Positions 25,054 through 34,231 of a stretch of 64,000 nt of DNA are shown here, piece by piece. Position 1 is the first letter of the stretch. Each line of letters starts with the position of its first letter. The notes under the pieces are model-generated. The model ran no database searches and was not told where the DNA came from. It was given only the letters and a program-made list of their open reading frames with translations. The translations under genes and the position numbers were made by a program. Origin of the DNA: Chryseobacterium populi (GTDB lineage Bacteria > Bacteroidota > Bacteroidia > Flavobacteriales > Weeksellaceae); contig NZ_AKJY01000101.1 in the NCBI RefSeq assembly GCF_000282115.1, positions 1-64,000 of the forward strand, written 5' to 3'.

Positions 25054-25569
25054 TCAAATTATAATCTTCTCAAATGCTTTTCTGACTCCGCCGGCCAAAA
25101 CCACTTCACCGCAGTAAGAATATCCTTTGCTTTCAAGGATTTTCAGCATGGCAATATTATCATAGTTGGTATCCACTTTGATGCTCTGGATTCCTTTCGA
25201 TTTTGTAAACTCTTCTATAAGGTCAAAAAGTTTCTTTACTAATCCCCGGCCTGCAAATTTTTCATCCACGGCAACCCTGTGAACCACAACAAACTCGCCA
25301 TTGCTCAGCCATTCACCTTCTATTGTACTGTAAGCAGGCTCATCATTTAAAATTAAAGCAGCAAATACCGCCACTTCATCATCTACTGTAAGCACATATC
25401 CAAAACCTTTTGCAATATCACTTTCTACGGTATTCATGTTGGGATATCCGTTCTGCCATTGAGTGCTGCCATCTTTTCTTCTTCTTTCGATAGACTGTTG
25501 TATAATTTCCCAGATGATATTCCGGTCTTCAATTTCGGCTTTCCTTAATTTAATTTCTGCTGAATCCAT
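25054..25569 (-). CDS. GNAT-family N-acetyltransferase
   Basis: A 171-residue acetyltransferase. The acetyl-CoA loop is RVAVDEKFAGRGLVKKLFDLIEEF (motif A with AGRGL, about residues 93-116), then SIKVDTNYDNIAMLKILESKGYSYCG (motif B). The N-terminus EIKLRKAEIEDRNIIWEIIQQSIERRRKDGSTQWQ is common in amino-acid or small-molecule GNATs of Bacteroidota. It appears monocistronic, with a hairpin separating it from the DUF2007 gene upstream. The substrate is unknown. Confidence 0.9.
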   Translation of the reverse strand: MDSAEIKLRKAEIEDRNIIWEIIQQSIERRRKDGSTQWQNGYPNMNTVESDIAKGFGYVLTVDDEVAVFAALILNDEPAYSTIEGEWLSNGEFVVVHRVAVDEKFAGRGLVKKLFDLIEEFTKSKGIQSIKVDTNYDNIAMLKILESKGYSYCGEVVLAGGVRKAFEKIII

Positions 25570-25589
25570 GTTTTCTTCTCAAATTAAAA

Positions 25590-25623
25590 AACCGAAAACT
25601 AATTAAAAAATTAATTTTCGGTT
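25590..25623 (-). terminator. Terminator after DUF2007 gene
   Basis: AACCGAAAA / TTTTCGGTT arms with an AT-rich interior that can pair further, then T residues on the minus strand. It lies 33 bp after the DUF2007 stop and 20 bp before the acetyltransferase ATG. Confidence 0.7.
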
Positions 25624-25656
25624 CGAAGTAGTAAAATTTAAAATTATGAAATTTTT

Positions 25657-25887
25657 TTATTGATTTTCACTTTGTTGAAGATAAGCATCGATCACTTCAA
25701 AAGCTCTCTTCTCGTCGTTCAAATCTACCATAACTTTCAGACCTGTTGCCGTTGGCGTAGTTGTAAAAGTCAGATAATTATTTTCAACGTTGTTTGTAAT
25801 TTGGGCATCATCTAATTTAGACTTGATCAATTGAATTTCTGAAGGATTATCACTTTCAAAAACTGATACTCGCGTACTTCTTTCCAT
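25657..25887 (-). CDS. DUF2007-domain small protein
   Basis: A 76-residue cytoplasmic protein with the DUF2007 (putative signal-transducing protein) layout. An initial strand VSVFESDNPSEIQLIKSKLDDAQI is followed by variable strands and the ending VMVDLNDEKRAFEVIDAYL. The fold is a ferredoxin-like alpha/beta unit, related by layout to PII-like or ACT-like modules. The biochemical role is not established. A TAATTTTG -7-like element lies at 25936-25929. It sits between the lysine aminotransferase gene and a GNAT gene. Confidence 0.85.
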   Translation of the reverse strand: MERSTRVSVFESDNPSEIQLIKSKLDDAQITNNVENNYLTFTTTPTATGLKVMVDLNDEKRAFEVIDAYLQQSENQ

Positions 25888-25949
25888 ATTTTATCCTTTT
25901 TGAATATCTAAATATAGATTTTTTTTTCCAAAATTACAAATCCTGAGTT

Positions 25950-27275
25950 TTAAATTTTGTTAATAGTGTTTTCAATTTTGTCTAAAGCAAGCTGAATTTC
26001 TTCTTTTGAAACATTCAGGTGCGGTCTGAAACGAAGTGACTGATCACCGCATCCAAGGATAATGAGACCATCGTTAAAAAGCTCATTTCTTACATAATCC
26101 CTTTGCTCTCCCGATGGCAAATCTATCGCACACATCAACCCTCTTCCTCTTGCATTGGAAATTTTGTCAGGATATTTCTGAGCCAGGTTTTGTAAACCAT
26201 TTAATAAATATTCTCCGACAACCCTGGCATTCTCCACCAGGTTTTCTTTTTCGATAATTTCCATCACCAATTGGAAACGGAGCATATCAATAAAGTTTCC
26301 TCCAAAGGTAGAATTAATCCTTGAGCTTTCTCTGAAAACATTATTCGGAATTTCATCGAATTTCTCTTTATTGGCTAAAACACCGCAAACCTGAGTTTTT
26401 TTTCCGAAAGAAATAATATCAGGTTTTGCACTGAAATGTTGGAAAGCCCACATTTTTCCTGTGATTCCTATTCCGGTCTGCACTTCATCAAAGATCAGCA
26501 ATATTTCATTCTGATCACAAACTTTTCTTAATTCAACAAAAAACTCATCTCTGAAATGATTGTCTCCACCTTCAGCCTGGATGGGTTCAATGATGATACA
26601 GGCCACTTTATCAGGATTTGAAAGGATAGCTTCTTCAATGTGCAGTAAAGCCATTCTTTCGTTTTTAATCGTTTCTTCTAAATTTCCTTCTGTAATGGGG
26701 AAATTCAGCTTCGGATTAAGGATTCTCGGCCATTCAAACATTGGGAAATATTGATATTTTCTCGGATCTGAAGTGTTTGTTAAGCTTAAAGTATAACCAC
26801 TTCTTCCATGGAATGCCTGTCTGAAATGAATACAGATTCCGGCTTCAGTCTGAAGTTCTTTTTCAAAATTCTTACGGGTTTTCCAGTCGAAGCATGCTTT
26901 CATCGCATTCTCAACCCCCAGAGTTCCGCCTTCGATAAAAAAGGCATATTGCAATTCTTCAGGAATAACCACTCTTTCAAAAACCTCCAGAAAATGGGCA
27001 TATTCTTCTGAATATACGTCTGCCAGTGTTGGCTTATTGACAGCCATTTTGCCTAGCCAAGCAGATTTTTCAACAATATAAGGGTGATTGTACCCTACAG
27101 ATCCGGATCCGAACATTGAAAACATGTCTAAAAATTCTCTGTCAGTAAGCTTATCGTAAAGCCATGAACCATGAGATTTTTCAATATCCATTACGAAATC
27201 GAAACCGTCTGCGAGAACGTGTTTTCCTATTGTTTCTTTTACCTTATTTGCCTGTATATCTAATGTGTGTTCCAT
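25950..27275 (-). CDS. lat: L-lysine 6-transaminase
   Basis: PLP enzyme moving the epsilon-amino group of lysine to 2-oxoglutarate, giving 2-aminoadipate 6-semialdehyde. Recognised by the family opening (HGSWLYDKLTDREFLDMFSMFGSGSVGYNHPYI), FIEGGTLGVENAMKACFDWKTRKN and AFHGRSGYTLSLTNT. Further marks are the PLP aspartate segment LLIFDEVQTGIGITGK and the Schiff-base lysine in ISFGKKTQVCG (around residue 290). At 441 residues it is full length. The upstream aldehyde dehydrogenase would oxidise its product, so the two genes form a lysine-to-2-aminoadipate route. The 80-bp gap between them is AT-rich. Confidence 0.92.
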   Translation of the reverse strand: MEHTLDIQANKVKETIGKHVLADGFDFVMDIEKSHGSWLYDKLTDREFLDMFSMFGSGSVGYNHPYIVEKSAWLGKMAVNKPTLADVYSEEYAHFLEVFERVVIPEELQYAFFIEGGTLGVENAMKACFDWKTRKNFEKELQTEAGICIHFRQAFHGRSGYTLSLTNTSDPRKYQYFPMFEWPRILNPKLNFPITEGNLEETIKNERMALLHIEEAILSNPDKVACIIIEPIQAEGGDNHFRDEFFVELRKVCDQNEILLIFDEVQTGIGITGKMWAFQHFSAKPDIISFGKKTQVCGVLANKEKFDEIPNNVFRESSRINSTFGGNFIDMLRFQLVMEIIEKENLVENARVVGEYLLNGLQNLAQKYPDKISNARGRGLMCAIDLPSGEQRDYVRNELFNDGLIILGCGDQSLRFRPHLNVSKEEIQLALDKIENTINKI

Positions 27276-27355
27276 ATTTTTGTGATTGAAAGATTAAAGA
27301 CTGAAAAATCAAGAGATTCAATTTTCCAATCTTTAATTGAGTTAAATGTTTAGTT

Positions 27356-28906
27356 TTAAAGATCAAATTTAATTCCCTGTGCTAAAGGAAGATTGGTTGT
27401 ATAATTGATAGTATTCGTTTGTCTTCTCATATAATACTTCCAGACATCCGAGCCTGATTCTCTTCCGCCACCGGTTTCTTTTTCTCCTCCGAAAGCGCCA
27501 CCGATTTCAGCTCCTGAAGTTCCGATGTTTACATTGGCAATTCCACAATCTGAGCCTGCATGAGAAAGGAATAATTCAGCTTCTCTTAGGTTTTGTGTCA
27601 TGATCGCAGACGATAATCCCTGAGGTACATCATTCTGGATTGCGATCGCTTCATCCAATGTTTTGTATTTGATCAGATATAGAATGGGTGCAAAAGTCTC
27701 ATGCTGAACAATCTCATATGAATTTTTCACTTCGGCAATACATGGCTTTACGTAGCATCCGGACTCATAGTCTTTGCCACTTAAAGTCCCCCCTTCCACG
27801 ATGAATTTTCCACCTTCTTTTTTACATTTTTTGATAGCCTCTTCATATTGGTTTACGGCATCGGTATCAATAAGCGGTCCTACATGATTGTTTTCATCCA
27901 GCGGGTTTCCGATTTTTAACTGTCCATACGCTTTTACCAGTCTTGTTTTTACTTCATTATAAACACTTTCATGAATGATCAGTCTTCTGGTAGAAGTACA
28001 TCTCTGCCCTGCTGTTCCTACTGCTCCGAAAACAGCACCGATGATAGACATATCAATATCCGCATCTTTAGAAATGATGATGGCATTGTTTCCTCCTAAT
28101 TCAAGGATTGATTTTCCGAATCTTTCAGCTACTTTGGAAGAAACCATTCTTCCGACTCTTGTAGAACCCGTGAAAGAAACCAAAGAAACACGTTTATCAT
28201 CTACTAACTTCTGCCCGATCTCATGGTCGGAAACCAATACACTTGAGATTCCCTCTGAAAGATTATTGTCTTTTAGCACTTCAGCCATGATATTCTGACA
28301 TGCAATGGCACAAAGTGGTGTTTTTTCTGATGGTTTCCAGATGGTAACGTTACCACAGATCCATGATAAAGCTGTATTCCATGCCCAAACGGCAACAGGA
28401 AAGTTAAATGCTGTGATGATTCCAACAATTCCAAGCGGATGGTATTGTTCATACATTCTGTGCCCTGGTCTTTCAGAATGCATCGTGTAGCCATGAAGCT
28501 GCCTTGAAAGTCCTACAGCAAAGTCGCAGATATCGATCATTTCCTGAACCTCTCCTAAACCTTCCTGCAATGATTTGCCCATTTCATAAGAAACAAGCTT
28601 TCCTAAATCATCTTTATATTCTCTTAATTTTAATCCTAGCTGTCTTACCAGTTCTCCTCTTTTGGGAGCAGGAATCAATCTGAATTCCTGAAATGCTTTC
28701 TGAGCAGATTCAATTACCTTGTCATAATCACTTTCCCCGGAAGTCTTAATCTTAGCGATCAATTTTCCATCTACGGGAGAAAAACTTTCTATGGTTTTTC
28801 CTGAAGCAAAATACTTCCCACCTGTAGAGGTTCCTTTATTTTCATTCTTAATACCCAGATTTTTGAGGCTTTTTTCAATCCCAAAATCCTTTACTTTTTT
28901 AGACAT
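27356..28906 (-). CDS. Aldehyde dehydrogenase, probable L-aminoadipate-semialdehyde (piperideine-6-carboxylate) dehydrogenase
   Basis: NAD(P)-dependent ALDH7-like enzyme of 516 residues. It has the cofactor motif VSFTGSTRVGRMV, the general base in ILELGGNNAIII (E in ELGG) and the catalytic cysteine in GTAGQRCTSTRRL (around residue 301). The ENHVGPLIDTDAVNQYEEAI and FAPILYLIKYKTLDEAIAIQNDVPQGLSSA blocks are typical of ALDH7A1/AmaB-like enzymes. The neighbouring lysine 6-transaminase supports 2-aminoadipate semialdehyde as substrate. The upstream region has TATCTTTA, one base off the -7 consensus. Confidence 0.9.
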   Translation of the reverse strand: MSKKVKDFGIEKSLKNLGIKNENKGTSTGGKYFASGKTIESFSPVDGKLIAKIKTSGESDYDKVIESAQKAFQEFRLIPAPKRGELVRQLGLKLREYKDDLGKLVSYEMGKSLQEGLGEVQEMIDICDFAVGLSRQLHGYTMHSERPGHRMYEQYHPLGIVGIITAFNFPVAVWAWNTALSWICGNVTIWKPSEKTPLCAIACQNIMAEVLKDNNLSEGISSVLVSDHEIGQKLVDDKRVSLVSFTGSTRVGRMVSSKVAERFGKSILELGGNNAIIISKDADIDMSIIGAVFGAVGTAGQRCTSTRRLIIHESVYNEVKTRLVKAYGQLKIGNPLDENNHVGPLIDTDAVNQYEEAIKKCKKEGGKFIVEGGTLSGKDYESGCYVKPCIAEVKNSYEIVQHETFAPILYLIKYKTLDEAIAIQNDVPQGLSSAIMTQNLREAELFLSHAGSDCGIANVNIGTSGAEIGGAFGGEKETGGGRESGSDVWKYYMRRQTNTINYTTNLPLAQGIKFDL

Positions 28907-28985
28907 AAATGTTACTTTTCGTTTATGCTAAAGATAAAAATATTATGTGAATCCCAAAATTTTAATTTTTAAGTTTGTTTTTTAT

Positions 28986-29015
28986 TTGGACTAATTATAA
29001 ACATGCTTATCTTTG
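28986..29015 (+). promoter_or_regulatory. Promoter of small membrane protein gene
   Basis: TTG (28986-28988), 19-nt spacer, TATCTTTG (29008-29015). The predicted start near 29021 lies after the upstream ATG at 29003, so translation must begin at the ATG at 29042. Confidence 0.75.
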
Positions 29016-29041
29016 TACTAGTAATTTTTTTAATTTCAGAA

Positions 29042-29191
29042 ATGGAAAATCCACAGGAAAATAATTCAAAGTTTAAAAAATGGTTTAAACGTGTCGGCTG
29101 GGCCGGATTTGCTTTTTTTACCATTAAAGGTTTAATTTGGCTTGTTATATTCTACTTCGGGGCAGATACGCTTCAAAGTTGTATTAAATAA
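29042..29191 (+). CDS. Small single-pass membrane protein (49 aa), alanyl-tRNA synthetase-independent orphan
   Basis: MENPQENNSKFKKWFKRVGWAG followed by one hydrophobic segment (FAFFTIKGLIWLVIFYFGA) and a short polar tail ending QSCIK. The basic amphipathic start (KFKKWFKR) should remain in the cytoplasm. A complete promoter and a strong terminator frame it exactly, so it is a real single-gene unit. Function is unknown; very small conserved membrane proteins of this kind are frequent in flavobacterial genomes. Confidence 0.75.
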   Translation: MENPQENNSKFKKWFKRVGWAGFAFFTIKGLIWLVIFYFGADTLQSCIK

Positions 29192-29192
29192 A

Positions 29193-29216
29193 AAAGCAGA
29201 GAATTTCCTCTGCTTT
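29193..29216 (+). terminator. Terminator after small membrane protein gene
   Basis: Perfect 9-bp stem AAAGCAGAG / CTCTGCTTT with a 6-nt loop, then CTTTTTT. It starts 2 bp after the stop codon. Confidence 0.85.
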
Positions 29217-29387
29217 CTTTTTTGGACAAGGTTTAACTGAATTATTTTTTCGTCTCCTTCCTTCTTCTTATTATTAAAAATCTTTTGAACTTGTTATCTC
29301 AATTATATTGTTTTTATTTTTTAATATTAACAAAACAATAGAGCCAACCGGTTACAAAACTATCTTTTTACATCTTTCCATATAAAG

Positions 29388-29576
29388 CTATTCATTCTTT
29401 TTTCTTCCCGATTCCACCAGTTTTTGATGCAACAAATATTCGATCTGACCGTTCACACTTCTGAATTCATCATTTGCCCATTTCTCCAGAAGCTTATACG
29501 TACTTTCATCTATTCTTATAACGAAGGATTTTTTGCCTTTATTCTCAGGTGATCTTGGAGTTTTTTCAGATTTCAT
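29388..29576 (-). CDS. Ribbon-helix-helix (Arc-like) small protein
   Basis: A 62-residue protein with a basic N-terminal tail (MKSEKTPRSPENKGKK), one beta strand SFVIRIDESTYKLLEKWANDEFRSVNGQIEYLLHQKL containing strand-helix-helix of the MetJ/Arc fold, and a basic C-terminus. It probably binds DNA as a dimer through the SFVIRI strand. It follows the SPFH gene in the same direction after a 350-bp gap. That SPFH/Arc adjacency may be conserved in related genomes, although I cannot check this here. No toxin partner is seen. Confidence 0.8.
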   Translation of the reverse strand: MKSEKTPRSPENKGKKSFVIRIDESTYKLLEKWANDEFRSVNGQIEYLLHQKLVESGRKKNE

Positions 29577-29929
29577 TTTCTTGATTTTTAATAATTTATT
29601 TTAGCAGGAAGCTTAAAAGTCTTTCACCGCAATAAATTTTTTCATTAATTCCCCGTTGTACATTTTTGAATCCTGGTATTTCGGAAATCAGTGAAACGCC
29701 TTTGTTTATCCTGGTTTAAAGAAGTTAAATCAATTCTTCGTCTTTCTTTGCGCTTATAATCACAAGGCTAAATAAGTTTTTTTTGAATAAAACAATTTTT
29801 AATAAAGATAAACAAGGCATTTTGTTTAAAAAAGTAAAACAAAAAAACACATCTAATTAATTATCAGTTAATTAATTTTTATTTCAAAATATACAACTGA
29901 TTATTAACTTTTGTTTTAAATTTCAGGTC
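29577..29929. other. Non-coding gap between SPFH gene and RHH gene
   Basis: AT-rich with no plausible reading frame. A segment around 29735-29775 (minus: TTGTGATTATAAGCGCAAAG) resembles degenerate AAAG/CGCAAAG-type intergenic repeats. Nothing else is recognised. Confidence 0.4.
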
Positions 29930-30796
29930 TTAGTTGTAGAGTGTCCCTGCATTTAGAATCGGGGTAGCCGCTTTTTCCCCGCAAAGCACCACCATTAAAT
30001 TGCTTACCATTGCCGCTTTTCTTTCATCATCCAGCTCAACGATATTTTCTTCAGATAGTTTTTTCAAAGCCAGATCAACCATTCCTACAGCACCTTCCAC
30101 AATTTTTGTTCTTGCCGCAACAATGGCCGTAGCCTGTTGTCTCTGAAGCATTGCTCCTGCAATTTCGGATGCATAGGCAAGGTGTGAAATTCTCGCCTCC
30201 TGAATAACAATTCCTGCTTTTGAAAGACGGTCGGTAAGTTCCTGCTCCAAAATAGAGTTGATCTTATCTCCACCTTCCCTTAAGGTAATCGGAGCATGGT
30301 CATCTTCTAAATTGTCATACGGAAAGCTCATTGCCAGATGACGTACCGCAGCTTCACTCTGCATTTTTACAAAATCCGAATAACGCTCTACATCAAAAGC
30401 AGCCTTATAGGTATCTCCTACTTTCCAAACGATTACCACTGCAATTTCTATAGGATTCCCCATTTTATCATTCACCTTCAAAGTCTGTCCCTGTAAGTTT
30501 TCAGAACGGAGCGAAATTTTTTGTGAAGAATATAAAGGATTGATAAAAAACAGTCCGTTATCTTTTACTGTTCCTACATACTTTCCAAAGAAGTTTAATA
30601 CTCTTGAATGATTAGGCTGAATAATCATCAATCCCTTCAGGAAAAAAAACGATGATAAAAAGCAAATCAAGGCTAATACAACGAAAGTGATATTTTGATC
30701 TACTCCATTTATAAATAAATAAACTGAGGCTGCAAACAGGATTAAACAAATAACCAGTGTAATGTAGCCGGACATAGGCTTTAAGATTTTTTCCAT
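29930..30796 (-). CDS. SPFH/Band 7 domain membrane protein
   Basis: A 288-residue stomatin/prohibitin-like protein. Two hydrophobic segments at the N-terminus (about residues 11-30 and 36-58) are followed by the SPFH domain, starting IIQPNHSRVLNFFGKYVGTVKDNGLFFINPL. The oligomerisation helix GAMLQRQQATAIVAARTKIVEGAVGMVDLAL follows and the Cys-containing tail is short. It probably forms ring-like scaffolds in the inner membrane that organise lipid domains or shield proteases. It is closest to SPFH proteins beginning with a short TM hairpin rather than HflK/C. It is divergent from nothing obvious; the terminator of ccsBA lies upstream. Confidence 0.9.
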   Translation of the reverse strand: MEKILKPMSGYITLVICLILFAASVYLFINGVDQNITFVVLALICFLSSFFFLKGLMIIQPNHSRVLNFFGKYVGTVKDNGLFFINPLYSSQKISLRSENLQGQTLKVNDKMGNPIEIAVVIVWKVGDTYKAAFDVERYSDFVKMQSEAAVRHLAMSFPYDNLEDDHAPITLREGGDKINSILEQELTDRLSKAGIVIQEARISHLAYASEIAGAMLQRQQATAIVAARTKIVEGAVGMVDLALKKLSEENIVELDDERKAAMVSNLMVVLCGEKAATPILNAGTLYN

Positions 30797-30902
30797 AGAT
30801 ATAAAGTTTTATGTGATATTATTTTGATATCATAAAGATATGTATATTTTTTAAAGCGGCAATTTTTTAATAGGATTATTTCTTAATTAACTTGACAATA
30901 AA

Positions 30903-30930
30903 AAATCCCGGAAAATAACTCCCGGGATTT
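30903..30930 (-). terminator. Terminator of cytochrome c synthase gene
   Basis: Perfect 9-bp GC-rich stem AAATCCCGG / CCGGGATTT with a 10-nt loop, flanked by T-runs on both strands. It lies 23 bp beyond the stop codon of the cytochrome c biogenesis gene. Confidence 0.88.
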
Positions 30931-30952
30931 GTTTTTTTATAAGGTATCGCAT

Positions 30953-33900
30953 TTATTTTTTATTCAGTTGCTTAAACTTAAAGTAAGAAACAGCTGACAA
31001 AGCAATCATAGTTGAAATTCCGATGTACACCCAAGCCGGAACCGGAACCGGATCTCCTGCTGCGTAAGAGTGAAGTCCGCTTAAGTAATAGTTTACTCCG
31101 AAATACGTCATTACCATTGAACAGAAAGCAAACATGGTTGCCACATGGAACGCCCATCTGCTTCTCAATCCCGGAACCAGTCTCATGTGCAAAACAAAAG
31201 CATAAACCATAATGGAAATAAAAGCCCATGTTTCTTTCGGGTCCCAGCTCCAGTATCTTCCCCATGATTCATTAGCCCAGATCCCACCAAGGAAGTTTCC
31301 TACGGTTAATGCGAAAAGCCCGATGGTAAGAGACATTTCAGAAACGATCGCCAATTCTTTTAAAGTAGTATCGTGGTGTAATTTATAAGCCGGCTTATTT
31401 GAGATAATAAAGAACACCAATGAAATAACTGCAATAATCATCGATAAGGCAAAGAAACCGTAACTTGATGTGATGATGGCAACGTGTACGATCAGCCAGT
31501 ATGATTTTAATACCGGAACCAATGGCGTAATCTGAGGATCAAGAGCTGAACCTCCGTGTGCAAATCCCATCATGATAACAGCCACCATAAATCCTGCCGC
31601 AGGAATTAATGCATTTGCATTTCTGTATAACAATAACCCGGCAGAAATCCCTACCCATGAGATGAAAATAATAGCTTCATAACCATTACTCCAAGGGGCA
31701 TGGCCTGAAATATACCATCTTGCCACCAATCCAAGGAAATGAAATAGATATCCTACCAATCCTAAAACGATAATAACTTTAATGGTTTTATTTAAAATTT
31801 TGTTGGGTTTGAACAATTCAACAAAACCTAAGATCAATAATAGCCCACCGATTATGGTATAGAAAATTAATAATTTGAAATTGATATTCACTTTATTCAT
31901 GAAAACTTCCAAATCAACTTTAGATTTTGACGGTACTACGCTTTTCCCCCATTTCTGCTGATAATCTGAAAGCTTCACCAGCTCAGCATCCGCTTTGCTC
32001 CAGTCTCCCGATTTCTGAGCTGCCAAAGCCTCGGCAAAATAAGGCCCCATAACCTGCTGAGACTCCATGTCCGGTTCAAACTTCTGATCCAGCCATGAAT
32101 GCCATGTGTGGTTGGCATCATTTTTTACAGGTACAATTCTCATAAACTGGCCACTGAAAAACTCATTAAAGATCTGAACTCTTTCGTTTACAGAAATAAT
32201 TTCTTTATCATAATTGGTCTGTTCAGACGGTTTCTTACGGAAAGCTATATTGTAATCATGTTCCAAGATATACGTAAGGTTTCCATTTGCATCAGCCGGA
32301 AAAAGGTTCATTAATGAAGTATATCCTTCATCATTCGCCTTGGTCTTCTTCATGAGTTCATCTCCGCCTTTAGTTCCTACTTTAATAATCGGAACCATCG
32401 TCCAGCTTGGTGTATCTGTATTAATAGATAAGAACCATTGGTTGGCTGAAAGAGATTTTCCGTCGGTTCCTTTAAACTCATCTTTTTTGTATAACTTTCT
32501 TAAAACATCAAGAGCTTCAGTATTGATCGGAACAATTCTTCCCTCAAAATTCTGTACCAGAAGATACCCGAATTTATCTGCATGCTCTTTGCTTATTTTA
32601 TTTCTGCCAATAATTTCATCTGCAGAAATCATTCTCATTTTAGTCAGTGGCTGAGCCAGAGAATTCTGTTGCGGTGCCGCCTGAGGTTGGGTTTGCGTTG
32701 TTCCCATTTCCGGAGCTGCATCATGGGTATGCCCATCTCCTTCTACATGAATGTGTTCCCGGCTTCCGTCTGTTGTTCCATGTGTTTCGATTTTCTGAGC
32801 GCTTAATCCTAAGCTTAAAAGCAATAAAACAACCGTTGCCGTTTTCTTTTTGCTAACGTTGGTAAGCAATTTATTCAGCTTCCAGAAGTGAGTTCCTTTC
32901 CAGAAGAAAATAAAGAACATTCCTCCAAACAGCAATGTATACCCTATGTAAGAGATCAGAGTTCCCCAATAATCATGGTTTACAGAAAGTACGGTCCCCA
33001 TTCTGTCCGGATCAAAACTGGCCTGGAAGAAACGGTATCCACCGTGATTAAGAACATTATTCATATAAATTTTATAAGGCGTTTCTTTTCCGCCGTCAAT
33101 TATTTTCACATGGCTCTCATAAGCGCTTGGAGATGAACTTCCCGGGTATGTTTCCATCACAAAATCGTCCAGCTTTAATGCAAAAGGTGTATTGTAAACT
33201 TTAGGACCAAATCCCACCATAATATTCAATCCATCCATCGTTACCTGTTTGTAGGCATTCGGATTTCCTTTTTCTACAGATAAGTCTACCAGTTGCTTTG
33301 TTTTTGGCCCCTGAATTTCAACAGTCAGCATGTCTGGAACAGCCTGGTCTTTCTTTCTGTCACCTTCAAAAGCCAATAGTTTTCCTTTTTTAAGACCTTC
33401 AGGTACCACTAGCTTCAGTTCGTTGATACTGTATAAACTTCTCAAAACCAAAGGCTGGAATTCATCTTTTTTAGTATTTCCTGTTGCCTGTGTAGCCATC
33501 GTCATAAAACTTGCATCTACAGGTGTTTTAATCAATAATTTTCCACCTTCATTTTTAAACTCAACAGCTCCTTCAATTGCTCTGTTGAAAGTCACCAGTG
33601 TTCCGTTGATCGATTTTGTTTCACCCGGCTTGATATAAATATTCTGTCTTCCGGTTTGTCCTGTTGATACCAGATGCAAGTATTCAGCACCATTGGCATC
33701 AGCAATTAAGCTGTCTTTTTTTCTCTGAACATATTCTTTTGCCACAACCTTTACTTCTTTCCCATGAAAATCATAAGTGGCATTAAAATCTTTATGCAAA
33801 GGTGACATCAGGTAAGGAACATCCTGATAATTAAGAACATCACCCTTTTCTTCAATCTGAATCTTAAAGAAGTTCTTATCTGTTACAATTTCATTGGAAG

Positions 33901-34231
33901 TTTCCCCTTCCCTGATATGCATTGTTCCTTCAAAGCTGATGTATCTTGTAATAGCACCACCGATGAAGATAAAAACAAAGGCAAGGTGAAAAACCAAAAC
34001 CGGCCATTTTTCTCTTTTCCAGAGTCTATATCTTCCGATATTTCCGATGAAATTCAGAATAAGCAAAAACATGATTAATTCAAACCATTTTGCTTCATAA
34101 ATTAATGCTTTAGCTGTAGGTGTTCCGTAATCGTTTTCTAAAAACGTTGCATAAGCCATTGCAAATGCGAATATCAGCAATAATACAGCCATTGTTCTGG
34201 TTGAGATAAGAATATCTTGGAGCTTCTTCAT
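30953..34231 (-). CDS. ccsBA: Fused cytochrome c biogenesis protein (CcsB/ResB-CcsA, system II haem lyase)
   Basis: A 1092-residue system II synthase that moves haem across the inner membrane and attaches it to CXXCH apocytochromes. The N-terminal ResB-like part has helices at about residues 13-30, 48-62, 77-93 and about 435-460 around a large periplasmic domain. The C-terminal CcsA part (from about 780) has YWLIVHVAIITSSYGFF and the WWD haem-binding signature WGRYWSWDPKETWAF, with flanking histidines (VHVA, LHMRL). Between the parts a further hydrophobic helix ending LGLSAQ precedes a His-rich segment (HGTTDGSREHIHVEGDGHTH) and a soluble domain. A TATTTTTG box lies 19 bp upstream of the ATG (34257-34250). 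Confidence 0.94.
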   Translation of the reverse strand: MKKLQDILISTRTMAVLLLIFAFAMAYATFLENDYGTPTAKALIYEAKWFELIMFLLILNFIGNIGRYRLWKREKWPVLVFHLAFVFIFIGGAITRYISFEGTMHIREGETSNEIVTDKNFFKIQIEEKGDVLNYQDVPYLMSPLHKDFNATYDFHGKEVKVVAKEYVQRKKDSLIADANGAEYLHLVSTGQTGRQNIYIKPGETKSINGTLVTFNRAIEGAVEFKNEGGKLLIKTPVDASFMTMATQATGNTKKDEFQPLVLRSLYSINELKLVVPEGLKKGKLLAFEGDRKKDQAVPDMLTVEIQGPKTKQLVDLSVEKGNPNAYKQVTMDGLNIMVGFGPKVYNTPFALKLDDFVMETYPGSSSPSAYESHVKIIDGGKETPYKIYMNNVLNHGGYRFFQASFDPDRMGTVLSVNHDYWGTLISYIGYTLLFGGMFFIFFWKGTHFWKLNKLLTNVSKKKTATVVLLLLSLGLSAQKIETHGTTDGSREHIHVEGDGHTHDAAPEMGTTQTQPQAAPQQNSLAQPLTKMRMISADEIIGRNKISKEHADKFGYLLVQNFEGRIVPINTEALDVLRKLYKKDEFKGTDGKSLSANQWFLSINTDTPSWTMVPIIKVGTKGGDELMKKTKANDEGYTSLMNLFPADANGNLTYILEHDYNIAFRKKPSEQTNYDKEIISVNERVQIFNEFFSGQFMRIVPVKNDANHTWHSWLDQKFEPDMESQQVMGPYFAEALAAQKSGDWSKADAELVKLSDYQQKWGKSVVPSKSKVDLEVFMNKVNINFKLLIFYTIIGGLLLILGFVELFKPNKILNKTIKVIIVLGLVGYLFHFLGLVARWYISGHAPWSNGYEAIIFISWVGISAGLLLYRNANALIPAAGFMVAVIMMGFAHGGSALDPQITPLVPVLKSYWLIVHVAIITSSYGFFALSMIIAVISLVFFIISNKPAYKLHHDTTLKELAIVSEMSLTIGLFALTVGNFLGGIWANESWGRYWSWDPKETWAFISIMVYAFVLHMRLVPGLRSRWAFHVATMFAFCSMVMTYFGVNYYLSGLHSYAAGDPVPVPAWVYIGISTMIALSAVSYFKFKQLNKK

